Positions 8,516 through 19,235 of a stretch of DNA of 64,000 bases are shown here, one piece after another. Origin of the DNA: Streptomyces lydicus (lineage in GTDB: Bacteria > Actinomycetota > Actinomycetes > Streptomycetales > Streptomycetaceae); NCBI RefSeq assembly GCF_001729485.1, contig NZ_CP017157.1:5828001-5892000 (forward strand), in the 5' to 3' direction. Under the pieces are notes generated by a model. It saw nothing but the letters and a program-made list of their open reading frames with translations, made no database searches and had not been told where the DNA came from. Numbering within the stretch: the stretch's first letter is position 1; every line of letters begins with the position of its first letter. Both the position numbers and the translations under genes were made by a program.

Positions 8516-9649
8516 TCACCCCTGCCACCCCCGCCCCCGCTTCCGCTCCATCATGTGCCGGCCGAGTGCCTGCTTCTGCCGCCAGTCCCGTCGGATCTCG
8601 GCGCGCACCCGGGCGTCCGTCTTCGCCACGATCCGCTGGTTCTCGCGCAGCAGCTTCCGGTAGCTCTCCAGCCGCCGTACGGGCAACTCCCCGCAGTCCA
8701 CGGCCTCTTGCACCGCACAGCCGGGCTCCGTCCCGTGCGCGCAGTCGTGGAAGCGGCACTCCTCGGCCAGCGCCTCGACGTCCGAGAAGGTCCGGGCCAG
8801 CCCGCCCTCCGCGTCCCACATCCCGACGCCGCGCAGCCCCGGCGTGTCGATCAGCACCCCGCCGCCCGGCAGCGCGTGCAGATCCCGGGTGGTCGTGGTG
8901 TGCCGCCCCTTGCCGTCCCGGTCCCGGATCGCCTGGACGACCTGCACGTTCGCGCCGACCAGCGAGTTCGCCAGGGTGGACTTGCCCGCGCCGGACCGCC
9001 CCAGGAGCACGGACGTCCCGCCGGCGAGCACGGCGGCCAGCACATCGAGCCCGGCACCGGTCGTCGAACTGACCGCGAGCACCGGCACCCCGGGAGCCGC
9101 GGACTCGGCATCGGCGACCAGGTGCGCCAACCCGGCGGGTTCCCCGGCCAGATCCGCCTTGGTCAGCACCACCAGCGGCTGCGCCCCGCTCTCCCAGGCC
9201 AGCGAGACGAACCGCTCGATACGTCCCAGGTCCAGCACCTCGGCCAGCGAGACCGCGATCACCGCGTGATCGACGTTGGCCGCGAGGATCTGGCCCTCCG
9301 AACGCTTCGAGGACGTCGAGCGCAGGAACGACGTACGCCGCGGCAGCAACGCCCGCACCACACCGTCGAGATGGTCGCCGGTCAACCCGTTCTCCAGGTC
9401 GATGACGGCCCAGTCCCCGGTGCACGGCACCCGCATCGGATCGCGGGTCGCGACCAGCGCGGTGTCCGCCAACACCGTCCGGATGCCGTCGCCTTCGGGC
9501 ACCACGGCATCCACCCGTCCGCGATCCACCCGGACGACACGGCCGGGCACGAACCCCTGCTCGGCAAAGGGGGTGAAACTCTCCGCGAACCCGTCGTCCC
9601 AGCCGTAGGCGGACAGCGGATGCGCAGCAATGAAATCGAGGTCGAACAA
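8516..9649 (-). CDS. rsgA: ribosome small subunit-dependent GTPase RsgA
   Basis: Circularly permuted GTPase that helps mature the 30S ribosomal subunit. An N-terminal OB-fold is followed by the permuted G domain: LTKAD (G4), then GRSGAGKSTLANSL (G1 P-loop) and DTPGLRG (G3). The C-terminal zinc site is CRFHDCAHGTEPGC. I start at TTG 9649 because GAAGGG lies nine bases upstream and the product begins MFDLDFIAAHPLSAYGW. The frame also opens at GTG 9694, but that start has no ribosome site. At 377 residues it is slightly longer than the ~300-360 of classical RsgA because of the N-terminal extension seen in actinobacteria. A tiny ORF precedes it. Confidence 0.92.
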   Translation of the reverse strand: MFDLDFIAAHPLSAYGWDDGFAESFTPFAEQGFVPGRVVRVDRGRVDAVVPEGDGIRTVLADTALVATRDPMRVPCTGDWAVIDLENGLTGDHLDGVVRALLPRRTSFLRSTSSKRSEGQILAANVDHAVIAVSLAEVLDLGRIERFVSLAWESGAQPLVVLTKADLAGEPAGLAHLVADAESAAPGVPVLAVSSTTGAGLDVLAAVLAGGTSVLLGRSGAGKSTLANSLVGANVQVVQAIRDRDGKGRHTTTTRDLHALPGGGVLIDTPGLRGVGMWDAEGGLARTFSDVEALAEECRFHDCAHGTEPGCAVQEAVDCGELPVRRLESYRKLLRENQRIVAKTDARVRAEIRRDWRQKQALGRHMMERKRGRGWQG

Positions 9650-9721
9650 CGGGATGAACCCTTCGGGAAAGAGCAGCCCCGGCCACGCGCACACGGCGCG
9701 GAAAAGAACAGAGAAGTCGAG

Positions 9722-9793
9722 TCAGCCGGAGACCACGGGGGTGACATTGATGAACTCCTGGATGCGGGCAACGCCCTTCGCAAAGACAGTCAT
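9722..9793 (-). CDS. possible 23-residue small protein or leader peptide upstream of rsgA
   Basis: ATG 9793 follows GGGAGGTGAGTACTG, one of the best Shine-Dalgarno sequences in the window, and opens a 23-codon frame: MTVFAKGVARIQEFINVTPV, then V, S, G and TGA. It ends 72 bases before the favoured rsgA start. There is no Cys, His or Arg run typical of attenuator peptides and no signal peptide. I do not recognise it. The strength of the ribosome site and the position argue for real translation, perhaps coupled to rsgA. Confidence 0.45.
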   Translation of the reverse strand: MTVFAKGVARIQEFINVTPVVSG

Positions 9794-10220
9794 CAGTACT
9801 CACCTCCCGCATTCCTCGACGGCGACGCAGACAGCCGTTGGCTGCCCGGAACACCGCCGACCTTAGACCAGCCCTCAACGACGGCGCCAACCTTTTTTCC
9901 GGCGTCAGTCACCGGCGTCCGAGGGGCGTGCCCCGGGATACGCGACCGCGGGCAGCCAGCCGTCTGGTCGCCGCGGGCCACCGCGCGCAGCAGCGCCGCG
10001 TCGTCGTCTCGGTCTGCCCCCATGGGCCGCCGCCCGCCCTCGCCCTCCGCCGCTCCCATGCCCCCACGTATCTCCCCGCGAGACGCTGGGACATGCAGAC
10101 GAGACGGAAGGCCATTCTGCGGATCGTTGACGCTCTCTACGGTGGGGACATCAAGCAGGGCACCACACAGCACACCGAGTCGGGGCAGCAGCAACCGGCC
10201 GCTATTCAGGGAGAGTTACC
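9794..10220. other. intergenic region between divergent rsgA unit and oxidoreductase gene
   Basis: About 427 bp. The rsgA-side promoter candidate is at 9860-9890. On the other side, AGGGAGAG at about 10209-10216 is the ribosome site of the oxidoreductase. A short plus-strand frame from ATG 10093 overlaps the oxidoreductase start in another frame and is not convincing. Confidence 0.45.
9860..9890 (-). promoter_or_regulatory. candidate promoter for the small ORF-rsgA unit
   Basis: On the minus strand, TTGGCG (9885-9890) is separated by 19 bases from TAAGGT (9860-9865). The spacer is longer than ideal. The start site would lie near 9853, about 60 bases before the small ORF. Confidence 0.3.
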
Positions 10221-11144
10221 GTGCGCGCAGTCATCCAGAAGTCCTTCGGCGGTCCCGAGGTCCTGGAGGTCGTGGAGACCGAGCGGCCGCGGCCGCTGTC
10301 CGGGGAGGTTCTCGTCAAGGTCCACGCCAGCGCGGTCAACCCGGTGGACGTGGCCGTCAGGTCCGGGGCCTTCCCGCTGCTCGGCGAGCCGCCGTTCGGG
10401 GTGGGCTGGGACATCTCCGGGGTGGTCGAGGAGGCCGGGCCCGGCGCCCGGTTCGCGGTGGGCGACGAGGTGTACGGGATGCCGTTCTTCCCCCGCGCCG
10501 CGACCGGGTACGCCGAGTACGTCGCCGTGCCGTCCCGCCAGGTGGCCCGCAAGCCCGCCTCGCTCGACCACGTGCACGCCGCCGCCCTTCCGCTCGCGGC
10601 GCTCACGGCCTGGCAGGGCCTGGTGCAGGCGGCGGGCGTCAAGGAGGGTGACCGGGTGCTGATCCAGCGGGCGGCCGGTGGCGTCGGGCACTTCGCGGTG
10701 CAGATCGCCAAGGCGCGCGGCGCCCATGTGATCGCCGTCGCCGGCGCGGCCCGGCACGATTTCGTCCGCGGCCTCGGCGCCGACGAAATCATCGACTACC
10801 GGACCACCGACTTCACCAAGGCCGTCAAGGACGCCGACGTGGTCCTCGACTCCACGGCCCAGGGCGACCTCTCGCTCGGCGTGCTGCGTCCCGGCGGGGT
10901 ACTCATCAGCATCCTGGAGCACGGCGACCCGGAGCTCGCGGCGCGCGTCGAGGCGGCCGGGCGGCGCTTCGCCGGTGTCTCGGTCGAGCCGGATTACGCC
11001 GCGCTCGAAGAGATCGCCGGGCTGGTCGACGCGGGCCGGATCCGCCCGTACGTCGAGCGGACGTTCCCGCTGGCGGAGGCCGGTAAGGCGCATGAGCTGG
11101 TCGGCGCGGGACACGTACAGGGCAAGATTGTGCTGACGGTCTGA
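10221..11144 (+). CDS. NADP-dependent oxidoreductase, quinone oxidoreductase family (MDR superfamily)
   Basis: Medium-chain dehydrogenase/reductase of 307 residues, zinc-free type, probably reducing quinones or enones with NADPH in the cytosol. The N-terminal GroES-like fold includes VKVHASAVNPVDVAVRSG. The Rossmann fold carries AAGGVGHFAVQIAKARGAHV, the nucleotide-binding AxxGVG motif. The zinc ligands of alcohol dehydrogenases are absent. The start is GTG 10221 with AGGGAG nearby. An AraC-type regulator follows 62 bp downstream on the same strand, an arrangement that suggests a regulator-target pair. The true substrate is unknown. Confidence 0.88.
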   Translation: MRAVIQKSFGGPEVLEVVETERPRPLSGEVLVKVHASAVNPVDVAVRSGAFPLLGEPPFGVGWDISGVVEEAGPGARFAVGDEVYGMPFFPRAATGYAEYVAVPSRQVARKPASLDHVHAAALPLAALTAWQGLVQAAGVKEGDRVLIQRAAGGVGHFAVQIAKARGAHVIAVAGAARHDFVRGLGADEIIDYRTTDFTKAVKDADVVLDSTAQGDLSLGVLRPGGVLISILEHGDPELAARVEAAGRRFAGVSVEPDYAALEEIAGLVDAGRIRPYVERTFPLAEAGKAHELVGAGHVQGKIVLTV

Positions 11145-11206
11145 CGCGACGGGCCACGAGGGGCGCGACGGGCCGCGGCGGGAGACACCAGGGAGGGCGA
11201 GGTCGG

Positions 11207-12145
11207 ATGGACATCCTCACGGAGGCGCTGGCCTCGATGCGCACGGGGCACCCGGCGTCCGTACGGACCAACGGCCGCGCCCCCTGGGGCCTGCGGCTGC
11301 CGCCGGTCGCGGGCGCCGGGTTCCACGTGGTGCTGTACGGCACCTGCTGGCTGCTGCCCCTCGACGACGCGCCGCCGCATCTGAAGCCGATACCGCTGAG
11401 CCCGGGGGACGTCGTCTTCCTGCGGGACGGCCGGGGGCACATCCTCGCCGATCAGCCCTCCACCCCGGCCGAGGAGCCCGACGCCGAGCGGTACCGGCCC
11501 GGTTCACCGATCGGCTCGGTCACGCTCGGCGGGGACGGGCCCGAGACCAGCCTGCTGTGCGGCAACTACCACCTGGACCAGGGCCGCCCGCACCCGCTGG
11601 TGCGCCAACTGCCCGAGGTGATCCACCTGTCGACGCGGCACGGCCGCCATCCGGAGCTGAGCGCCGCCGTCCAGCTCCTCGGCTCCGAGCTGGAGAATCC
11701 GCGCATCGGCTCGGACGGCATCGTGCCCACCCTGATCGACTCGCTGCTCCTCTACATCCTGCGGGCCTGGCTGGACGATCAGCCGCCGGCCGATGCCCGG
11801 GGCTGGGCCGCGGCCCTGAGCGACTCGGCCGTGGCGCCCGCGCTGTCGGCCGTGCACGCCGACCCCGCGGCCCCGTGGACGGTCGAGTCGCTGGCCGAGC
11901 GGGCCGGACTGTCCCGCGCCGCCTTCGCCCGGCGGTTCGCGGCACTGGTGGGCGAGCCGCCGATGGCCTATCTGACGCGCTGGCGCATGACCACCGCCGC
12001 CCGGCTGCTGCGCGAGAGCGACGCCCCGCTCACCACGGTCGCCGCGCGCAGCGGCTACGGCTCGGAGTTCGCCTTCGCCAAGGCGTTCAAGCGGGAGTAC
12101 GGCCAGGCACCGGGCAGCTACCGACGCCTGGCCAGGGCGGCCTAG
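11207..12145 (+). CDS. AraC family transcriptional regulator with N-terminal cupin domain
   Basis: A 312-residue cytosolic regulator. The N-terminal half is a cupin-type effector domain containing the YGTCWLLPLDD and LSPGDVVFLRDGRGH strands. The C-terminal ~100 residues hold two helix-turn-helix units: WTVESLAERAGLSRAAFARR and later PLTTVAARSGYGSEFAFAKA, followed by FKREYGQAPGSYRR. The start ATG 11207 has GAGG eight bases upstream. It lies just after an oxidoreductase gene on the same strand, so that gene is a plausible target. The effector is not identifiable. Confidence 0.9.
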   Translation: MDILTEALASMRTGHPASVRTNGRAPWGLRLPPVAGAGFHVVLYGTCWLLPLDDAPPHLKPIPLSPGDVVFLRDGRGHILADQPSTPAEEPDAERYRPGSPIGSVTLGGDGPETSLLCGNYHLDQGRPHPLVRQLPEVIHLSTRHGRHPELSAAVQLLGSELENPRIGSDGIVPTLIDSLLLYILRAWLDDQPPADARGWAAALSDSAVAPALSAVHADPAAPWTVESLAERAGLSRAAFARRFAALVGEPPMAYLTRWRMTTAARLLRESDAPLTTVAARSGYGSEFAFAKAFKREYGQAPGSYRRLARAA

Positions 12146-12193
12146 AGCCGTCCCGCGCCGCCGCTGCCGCCGGCGCCGTGGGAAGCTGAGGGG

Positions 12194-12616
12194 GTGACGT
12201 CGTTGGAGGACCTCGTCCGGCTGCGCCGGGCCCGTGACCTGATGGACCGCGAGTACGCGAAGCCGCTCGACGTGCCGGCGCTGGCGCGCTTCGCCCTCAT
12301 GTCGCCGGGCCATTTCTCCCGCAGCTTCCGCGCCGCCTACGGAGAGACGCCCTACAGCTACCTCATGACGCGCCGGATCGAGCGGGCCAAGGCGCTGCTG
12401 CGGCGTGGCGACCTCACGGTGACGGAGGTCTGCTTCGAGGTCGGCTGTACGTCGCTGGGATCGTTCAGCTCGCGGTTCACCGAGCTCGTCGGCGAGAGCC
12501 CGAGCGCGTACCGGGCCCGCTCCCACGACGACGGCGCCGCCATCCCGGCGTGCATCGCCAAGATCCATACGCGACCGGTCAGGAATGGAGAAGCGAAAGC
12601 CGCGCCCCGCCCGTAG
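12194..12616 (+). CDS. short AraC-type DNA-binding protein
   Basis: At 140 residues this is little more than an AraC DNA-binding domain: LDVPALARFALMSPGHFSRS and LTVTEVCFEVGCTSLGSFSS are the two recognition regions, followed by FTELVGESPSAYRAR. No ligand-binding domain is present, so any effector must act through another route. The start is GTG 12194 after GAGGGG. It ends 10 bp before the VOC gene, and stand-alone AraC plus VOC pairs are common in Streptomyces, so the VOC protein is the likely target. Confidence 0.87.
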   Translation: MTSLEDLVRLRRARDLMDREYAKPLDVPALARFALMSPGHFSRSFRAAYGETPYSYLMTRRIERAKALLRRGDLTVTEVCFEVGCTSLGSFSSRFTELVGESPSAYRARSHDDGAAIPACIAKIHTRPVRNGEAKAAPRP

Positions 12617-12626
12617 CGTGAAGCGC

Positions 12627-13043
12627 ATGGACATCAAGCTTTCGCAGTGCTTCATCGCCGTCGACGACCACGACAAGGCGCTCGCCTTCTACCGGGACGT
12701 GCTCGGCCTGGAGGTGCGCAACGACGTCGGTTTCGAGGGGATGCGCTGGGTGACCGTCGGCGCGCCGTCCCAGCCCGAGGTGAACATCGTCCTCGAACCG
12801 CCCCTCGCGGACCCGAACGCCTCGGCCGCCGACCGGCAGGCCATGGCGGAACTGCTCGCGAAGGGCCTGCTGCGCGGCGTCATCTTCCAGAGCGACGACG
12901 TCGACGCCACCTTCGAGCGCATCCGGGCCGCGGGCGGTGAGGTGCTGCAGGAACCCGTAGACCAGCCGTACGGCGTCCGCGACTGCGCGTTCCGTGATCC
13001 CTCCGGCAACATGCTGCGCTTCACCCAGCCCCGCGGAAAGTGA
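12627..13043 (+). CDS. VOC family protein (glyoxalase/bleomycin-resistance fold)
   Basis: A 138-residue vicinal-oxygen-chelate protein with two beta-alpha-beta-beta-beta halves: CFIAVDDHDKALAFYRDVLG at the start, and GVIFQSDDVDATFERIRAAG, then FRDPSGNMLRF at the end. Such proteins act as dioxygenases, glyoxalases or binding proteins, and the substrate here is unknown. The start is ATG 12627 (MDIKLSQ). The frame is also open from ATG 12585, which would overlap the preceding AraC gene, but homologous proteins as I recall them begin at MDIKLSQ. It shares a transcription unit with the short AraC gene. Confidence 0.9.
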   Translation: MDIKLSQCFIAVDDHDKALAFYRDVLGLEVRNDVGFEGMRWVTVGAPSQPEVNIVLEPPLADPNASAADRQAMAELLAKGLLRGVIFQSDDVDATFERIRAAGGEVLQEPVDQPYGVRDCAFRDPSGNMLRFTQPRGK

Positions 13044-13050
13044 GCCCGCT

Positions 13051-13085
13051 CCCGCGCACCGGCGGCTACTCTGCCGGTGCGCGGG
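13051..13085 (+). terminator. terminator after the VOC gene
   Basis: A perfect 13-bp stem, CCCGCGCACCGGC (13051-13063) with GCCGGTGCGCGGG (13073-13085), has a nine-base loop. It starts eight bases after the VOC stop and separates this unit from the UvrA-like gene. Confidence 0.8.
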
Positions 13086-13217
13086 GCCGGGGAGGGGCAC
13101 GGGGGGAACGCGCCGCCCGGCCACGGAGAACCGGACATCCCGCCCGAAGCCGGCCTGATCGAGCCGGGCGACGCCGACGGAGACCGCACAGGCGGCCCGC
13201 GTGACAGAGGGAGACAG

Positions 13218-15605
<2,388 letters not shown>

Positions 15606-15632
15606 CCGGGGCCCTCGCGGCCGCTCGTGCCG

Positions 15633-15677
15633 CTCCCGTACCTCCCGGTCCGTGCCCGGCCGGGAGGTACGGGAGCC
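15633..15677. terminator. strong terminator between convergent genes
   Basis: Seventeen perfectly paired bases, GCTCCCGTACCTCCCGG (15633-15649) and its complement (15661-15677), flank an 11-base loop. It lies between the UvrA-like gene and the convergent small membrane gene and can serve both. Confidence 0.9.
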
Positions 15678-15739
15678 GCTGTGGGCGCCGGTCGCGGTCA
15701 CCGACCTCACCGGCAGGTCGTGCCGGCCCCGAAAGGGAG

Positions 15740-16105
15740 TCAGATGCGGCGCACCCGCGCGGCGATGCCGTGGCCGAGCAGCAGATAAATCACCGCGGGC
15801 AGGCCGTAATTGAGGACGACGCGCAGGCCCTCGACGTCCATGGTGAATATGTCCTGGGACCAGCCGGCCAGCCAGTCGGCCACGCCGTGCACAAATCCGA
15901 CGAAGACATTTCCCTGGTTCGCCTCAAGGAGATAAAGCAAGATCCACAGGCCCAGAAATCCTGCGGCGATGTCCGCGATGGTATGGAGGGCCAGGGCTGC
16001 CCGGTTTGCCCCGGCGCCGTCCCGGGTGACCCTTCGGGTGTCGCGGTGGGGTTCGTAGGGGTGGTAGGCGTCGTTTGCGGGCATGGGCTCATGAGGACCG
16101 TTCAT
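15740..16105 (-). CDS. small membrane protein, unknown function
   Basis: A 121-residue protein with a polar N-terminus of about 38 residues and three hydrophobic segments: IADIAAGFLGLWILLYLLEA, FVGFVHGVADWLAGW (partly amphipathic) and LNYGLPAVIYLLLGHGIA. It ends in a basic ARVRRI tail. I do not recognise a named family. The start ATG 16105 sits close to AAGGGGG. Codon use is slightly less GC-biased than its neighbours. A stress-type promoter candidate lies upstream. Confidence 0.7.
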   Translation of the reverse strand: MNGPHEPMPANDAYHPYEPHRDTRRVTRDGAGANRAALALHTIADIAAGFLGLWILLYLLEANQGNVFVGFVHGVADWLAGWSQDIFTMDVEGLRVVLNYGLPAVIYLLLGHGIAARVRRI

Positions 16106-16128
16106 GCCCCCTTACTTGCCTGACCCGG

Positions 16129-16151
16129 ATACCCGAAACGTCTTTCAAACC
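16129..16151 (-). promoter_or_regulatory. candidate sigma-B-type promoter of the small membrane gene
   Basis: On the minus strand GGTT (16151-16148) and GGGTAT (16134-16129) are 13 bases apart. The Streptomyces sigma-B consensus is GNNT, 14-16 bases, GGGTAY, so this is one base short. The start codon follows 23 bases later. The surrounding 218 bp are unusually AT-rich for this window. Confidence 0.35.
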
Positions 16152-16323
16152 TGCGATTCGATATCGGTTTCCGGAGCCCGGATCCTTTTCTCCGACCGGC
16201 CCGCGGAGCAAATTCGGACACCGCATTACTTCTCACCGGTTCAGGCACATGCGGCACTCTTGGGGAAATGTATTCGCATCGCAGGGTATTGCGCCGCCGC
16301 CCCGGCCCCGGGAGGCCCGCCGC

Positions 16324-19104
16324 TCACAGCAGCGGCCCCCCGATGACCTGCTCGGCCCAGATGATCTTGCCTTCGGGGGTGTAGCGGGTGCCCCAGTGCT
16401 GGGCGAGCTGGGAGACCAGGAAGAGGCCGCGGCCGCCCTCGTCCTCGTCGGCGGCGTAGCGCAGGTGCGGGGAGGTGCTGCTGGTGTCGGAGACCTCGCA
16501 GATCAGGGTGCGGTCGTAGAGCAGGCGGACGCGGATCGGGCCGGTGGCGTACCGGATCGCGTTGGTGATCAGTTCGCTGAGGATCAGCTCGGTGGTGAAC
16601 GCGCTCTCCTCCAGGTCCCACCGTGTCAGCTGCTGGGAGATCTTCGCCCGGGCGTCACCCACGGCGGCCGGGTCGGCGGGGACGTCCCACTCGGCGATGC
16701 GGTCGGGGTCCAGCAGGCGGGTGCGCGCGACGAGCAGGGCGATGTCGTCACGCTGGCGGTCGGGGAGCAGGGCGTCCAGCACGGCCTCGCAGGTCTCCTG
16801 GGGCGTCCGCCCGGAGTGGGCCAGGGTCGTGGCGAGGGTGCGCATCCCGGTGTCGATGTCCCGGGTCCGGTCCTCGACGAGGCCATCGGTGTACAGGACG
16901 ATGCTGCTGCCCTCGGGCAGGGCCAGGTCCACCGCCTCGAACGGCAGGCCGCCGAGGCCGAGCGGCGGGCCGGGCGGGAGTTCGGGGAACTGCACGGTGC
17001 CGTCGGGGTGCACGATCGCCGGCAGGAGGTGCCCGGCGCGGGAGAAGCTGCACACCCCGCCGGCCGGGTCGTAGATCGCGTACAGGCAGGTGGCGCCCGC
17101 GACCACGGCGTCCTCGTCCGCCACGACCGCCTCCTGGTCGATGCGGTTGACCAACTCGTCCAGGTAGCTGAGGAGTTCGTCGGGCGGCAGGTCGAGGGTG
17201 GAGAAGTTCTGCACCGCCGTGCGCAGGCGGCCCATCATGGCGGCGGCGTGCAGTCCGTGGCCGACCACGTCGCCGATGACCAGGGCGACGCGCGCGCCGG
17301 GCAGCGGGATGACGTCGAACCAGTCGCCGCCCACGCCGGTCTGGGCGGGCAGATAGCGGTGGGCCAGGTCGAGGGCGTTCTGTTCCGGCAGGCCCCGCGG
17401 CAGCAGGCTGTGCTGGAGGGTGACGGCCATGGCGTGCTCCCGCGTGTAGCGGCGCGCGTTGTCGATGCACACCGCGGCGCGGGCCGCCATCTCCTCGGCC
17501 AGGGACAGGTCGCCCTCCTCGAAGGGCGGCCGCTCCCGGGTGCGCCAGAAGTTGGCCACCCCCATCAGGACGCCACGCGCCTGGAGCGGCACGGTGATCA
17601 ACGACCGGCAGCCGTGGTTCACCACCAGCTCGAAGCGCTCGGGGTCCTGGGCGCGCCAGTCGTCGGCGGCCCGTACGTCGGTGATGAGCACGGACTCCCC
17701 GGTGACGAAGCCGGTGGCCATCGGGGTGGTGCGGGGGAACCGGTGGCTCTCGCCCGCTGCGTAGAGGGGATGGTCCTCGCGGATGCCGGCGAGCGCCACC
17801 CGGCGCAGCTCCGGCGCCTCGCGGTACGACCCGATCGGCGGCTCCTCACCGCTCAGGACGGGTTCGGCGAGGTCGACGGTGACGTACTCGGCGAACCAGC
17901 CGACGGCCACCCCGGTCAGCTCCTCGGCGGTGCGCTGCACGTCGAGGGTGGTGCCGATGGCCACGCTCGCCTCGTACAGCAGCCGCAGCCGGCTCTGGGC
18001 GGACTCCGCCTTCCCGGCCAGCGCGAGGAGTTCGGTGGAGTCGCGCAGCGTGGCGACACTGCCGGGCGGGCCGCCCCCGCGGTCGGTGGGCCGGTTGTTC
18101 ACCGCCAGCAGCCGGTCCCCCACCGGGAGCACCTCGTCGGTGGCGACCCGCCCGGAGACCAGCAGCTCGGTGGTCCGGGGGGCCAGCCCGAGGTCGGCGA
18201 CCGGGCGCCCGTCGACGTCCGGATCGAGGCCGAGCAGCCGCCGTGCCTCGTCGTTCGCCAGCATCACGCGCCGGTCCGCGTCGACGATCACCACGCCCTC
18301 GCGCACCGCGTGCAGCACCGCGTCGTGGTGCTCGTACATGCGGGTCATCTCGGCGGGGCCGAGGCCGTGGGTCTGGCGGCGCAGGCGCCGGTTCGCCAGC
18401 GCCGAGCCGGCCGTGGCCAGCGCGAGCGCCGCGGCCCCGGCGCCGAGCACCAGCGGCAGCTGCCGGTCGACCGCGCTGCTGACCCGCTTGACCTTCAGGC
18501 CGGACGACACCAGGCCCACCACCGCGCCGTGCGCGTCGGTGACCGGGACGACGGCCTGCACCTCGTGCCCGAGCGGGCCGTACACGCTCTCGATGGTGAC
18601 GTGCCCGTTGAGCGAGGGCTTGATGGTGCCGACGAAGTGCTTGCCGATCTCCTGCGGCTTGGGGTGGGTGTAGCGGATGCCCTGCCGGTTCATGACGACG
18701 ATGAAGTCGACGCCGCCCCGTTTGCGGGCGTCCTCGGTCAGCGGCTGGAGCACCGCGCTGGGGTGCGGGCTGCGCAGCACGTCGACCAGGCCGGGGCTGT
18801 GCGCGAAGGCTTCGGCGGCGGCGACCGAGCGGTCCTTCGCGCCCTGGAACCGGTCACTGCGGGACTGGACCACCAGCGTGGTCACCGCGGCCACGACGAG
18901 CAGCAGCACGATGAGGATCTGGAGGAGGAACATCTGGCCCGCGACGCTGCGGTTCCCCGTGAGCGAGCGCAGCCGCCCCTGGGAGGTCCTGGCCGTCCCG
19001 GTGGAGCTGCCGGGCCGCGCACGCCGGTCGTTGCGGCCCTGGCGCCGACCGGTGATCCGGCGCTTCCGAGACGGCCACGGTACGCGGCCGGAGAATCGGG
19101 CCAT
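16324..19104 (-). CDS. membrane sensor PP2C/SpoIIE phosphatase with PAS, GAF and HATPase domains (paralogue 1)
   Basis: A 926-residue partner-switch regulator. In order: basic N-terminus; membrane segment near 58-78; extracytoplasmic sensor of about 115 residues; second membrane segment near 197-217; PAS-like domain (HHDAVLHAVREGVVIVDADR); GAF domain (about 370-530); SpoIIE/PP2C phosphatase (GVGGDWFDVIPL, GDVVGHGLHAA, LYTDGLVED, RDDIALLVAR); and a C-terminal HATPase_c (ELILSELITNAIRY, GGRGLFLVSQLAQHWG). The metal-ligand Asp residues are all present, so it should dephosphorylate an anti-anti-sigma factor, while the HATPase module may phosphorylate one. No Shine-Dalgarno is visible before ATG 19104. 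A close paralogue lies at 26316-29186 on the opposite strand. Confidence 0.92.
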   Translation of the reverse strand: MARFSGRVPWPSRKRRITGRRQGRNDRRARPGSSTGTARTSQGRLRSLTGNRSVAGQMFLLQILIVLLLVVAAVTTLVVQSRSDRFQGAKDRSVAAAEAFAHSPGLVDVLRSPHPSAVLQPLTEDARKRGGVDFIVVMNRQGIRYTHPKPQEIGKHFVGTIKPSLNGHVTIESVYGPLGHEVQAVVPVTDAHGAVVGLVSSGLKVKRVSSAVDRQLPLVLGAGAAALALATAGSALANRRLRRQTHGLGPAEMTRMYEHHDAVLHAVREGVVIVDADRRVMLANDEARRLLGLDPDVDGRPVADLGLAPRTTELLVSGRVATDEVLPVGDRLLAVNNRPTDRGGGPPGSVATLRDSTELLALAGKAESAQSRLRLLYEASVAIGTTLDVQRTAEELTGVAVGWFAEYVTVDLAEPVLSGEEPPIGSYREAPELRRVALAGIREDHPLYAAGESHRFPRTTPMATGFVTGESVLITDVRAADDWRAQDPERFELVVNHGCRSLITVPLQARGVLMGVANFWRTRERPPFEEGDLSLAEEMAARAAVCIDNARRYTREHAMAVTLQHSLLPRGLPEQNALDLAHRYLPAQTGVGGDWFDVIPLPGARVALVIGDVVGHGLHAAAMMGRLRTAVQNFSTLDLPPDELLSYLDELVNRIDQEAVVADEDAVVAGATCLYAIYDPAGGVCSFSRAGHLLPAIVHPDGTVQFPELPPGPPLGLGGLPFEAVDLALPEGSSIVLYTDGLVEDRTRDIDTGMRTLATTLAHSGRTPQETCEAVLDALLPDRQRDDIALLVARTRLLDPDRIAEWDVPADPAAVGDARAKISQQLTRWDLEESAFTTELILSELITNAIRYATGPIRVRLLYDRTLICEVSDTSSTSPHLRYAADEDEGGRGLFLVSQLAQHWGTRYTPEGKIIWAEQVIGGPLL

Positions 19105-19116
19105 GGTCCATATCTA
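19105..19116 (-). promoter_or_regulatory. TAGATATGGACC element abutting the start codon
   Basis: The 12 bases directly before ATG read TAGATATGGACC. The paralogue at 26316 has TACATATGGGGC in the same place. Neither has a normal ribosome site, so this may be a -10 element of a leaderless message. Confidence 0.4.
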
Positions 19117-19235
19117 CCCTGCGTCCGAGGGGTCCGACGCACACCACGCCGGGATGCCGCACGGCTGTGCGACGGGCCCGCGGGGCCGGCTGCCCGGTGG
19201 TGTCACGCCCGTTCTCCGGGTCGCGTACGGCCCGG

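Noticed and set aside
6941..10651. 1236-codon plus-strand frame across Ada-AlkA and rsgA
   Set aside because: It overlaps three well-supported genes and has no recognisable fold; it is an artefact of high GC.
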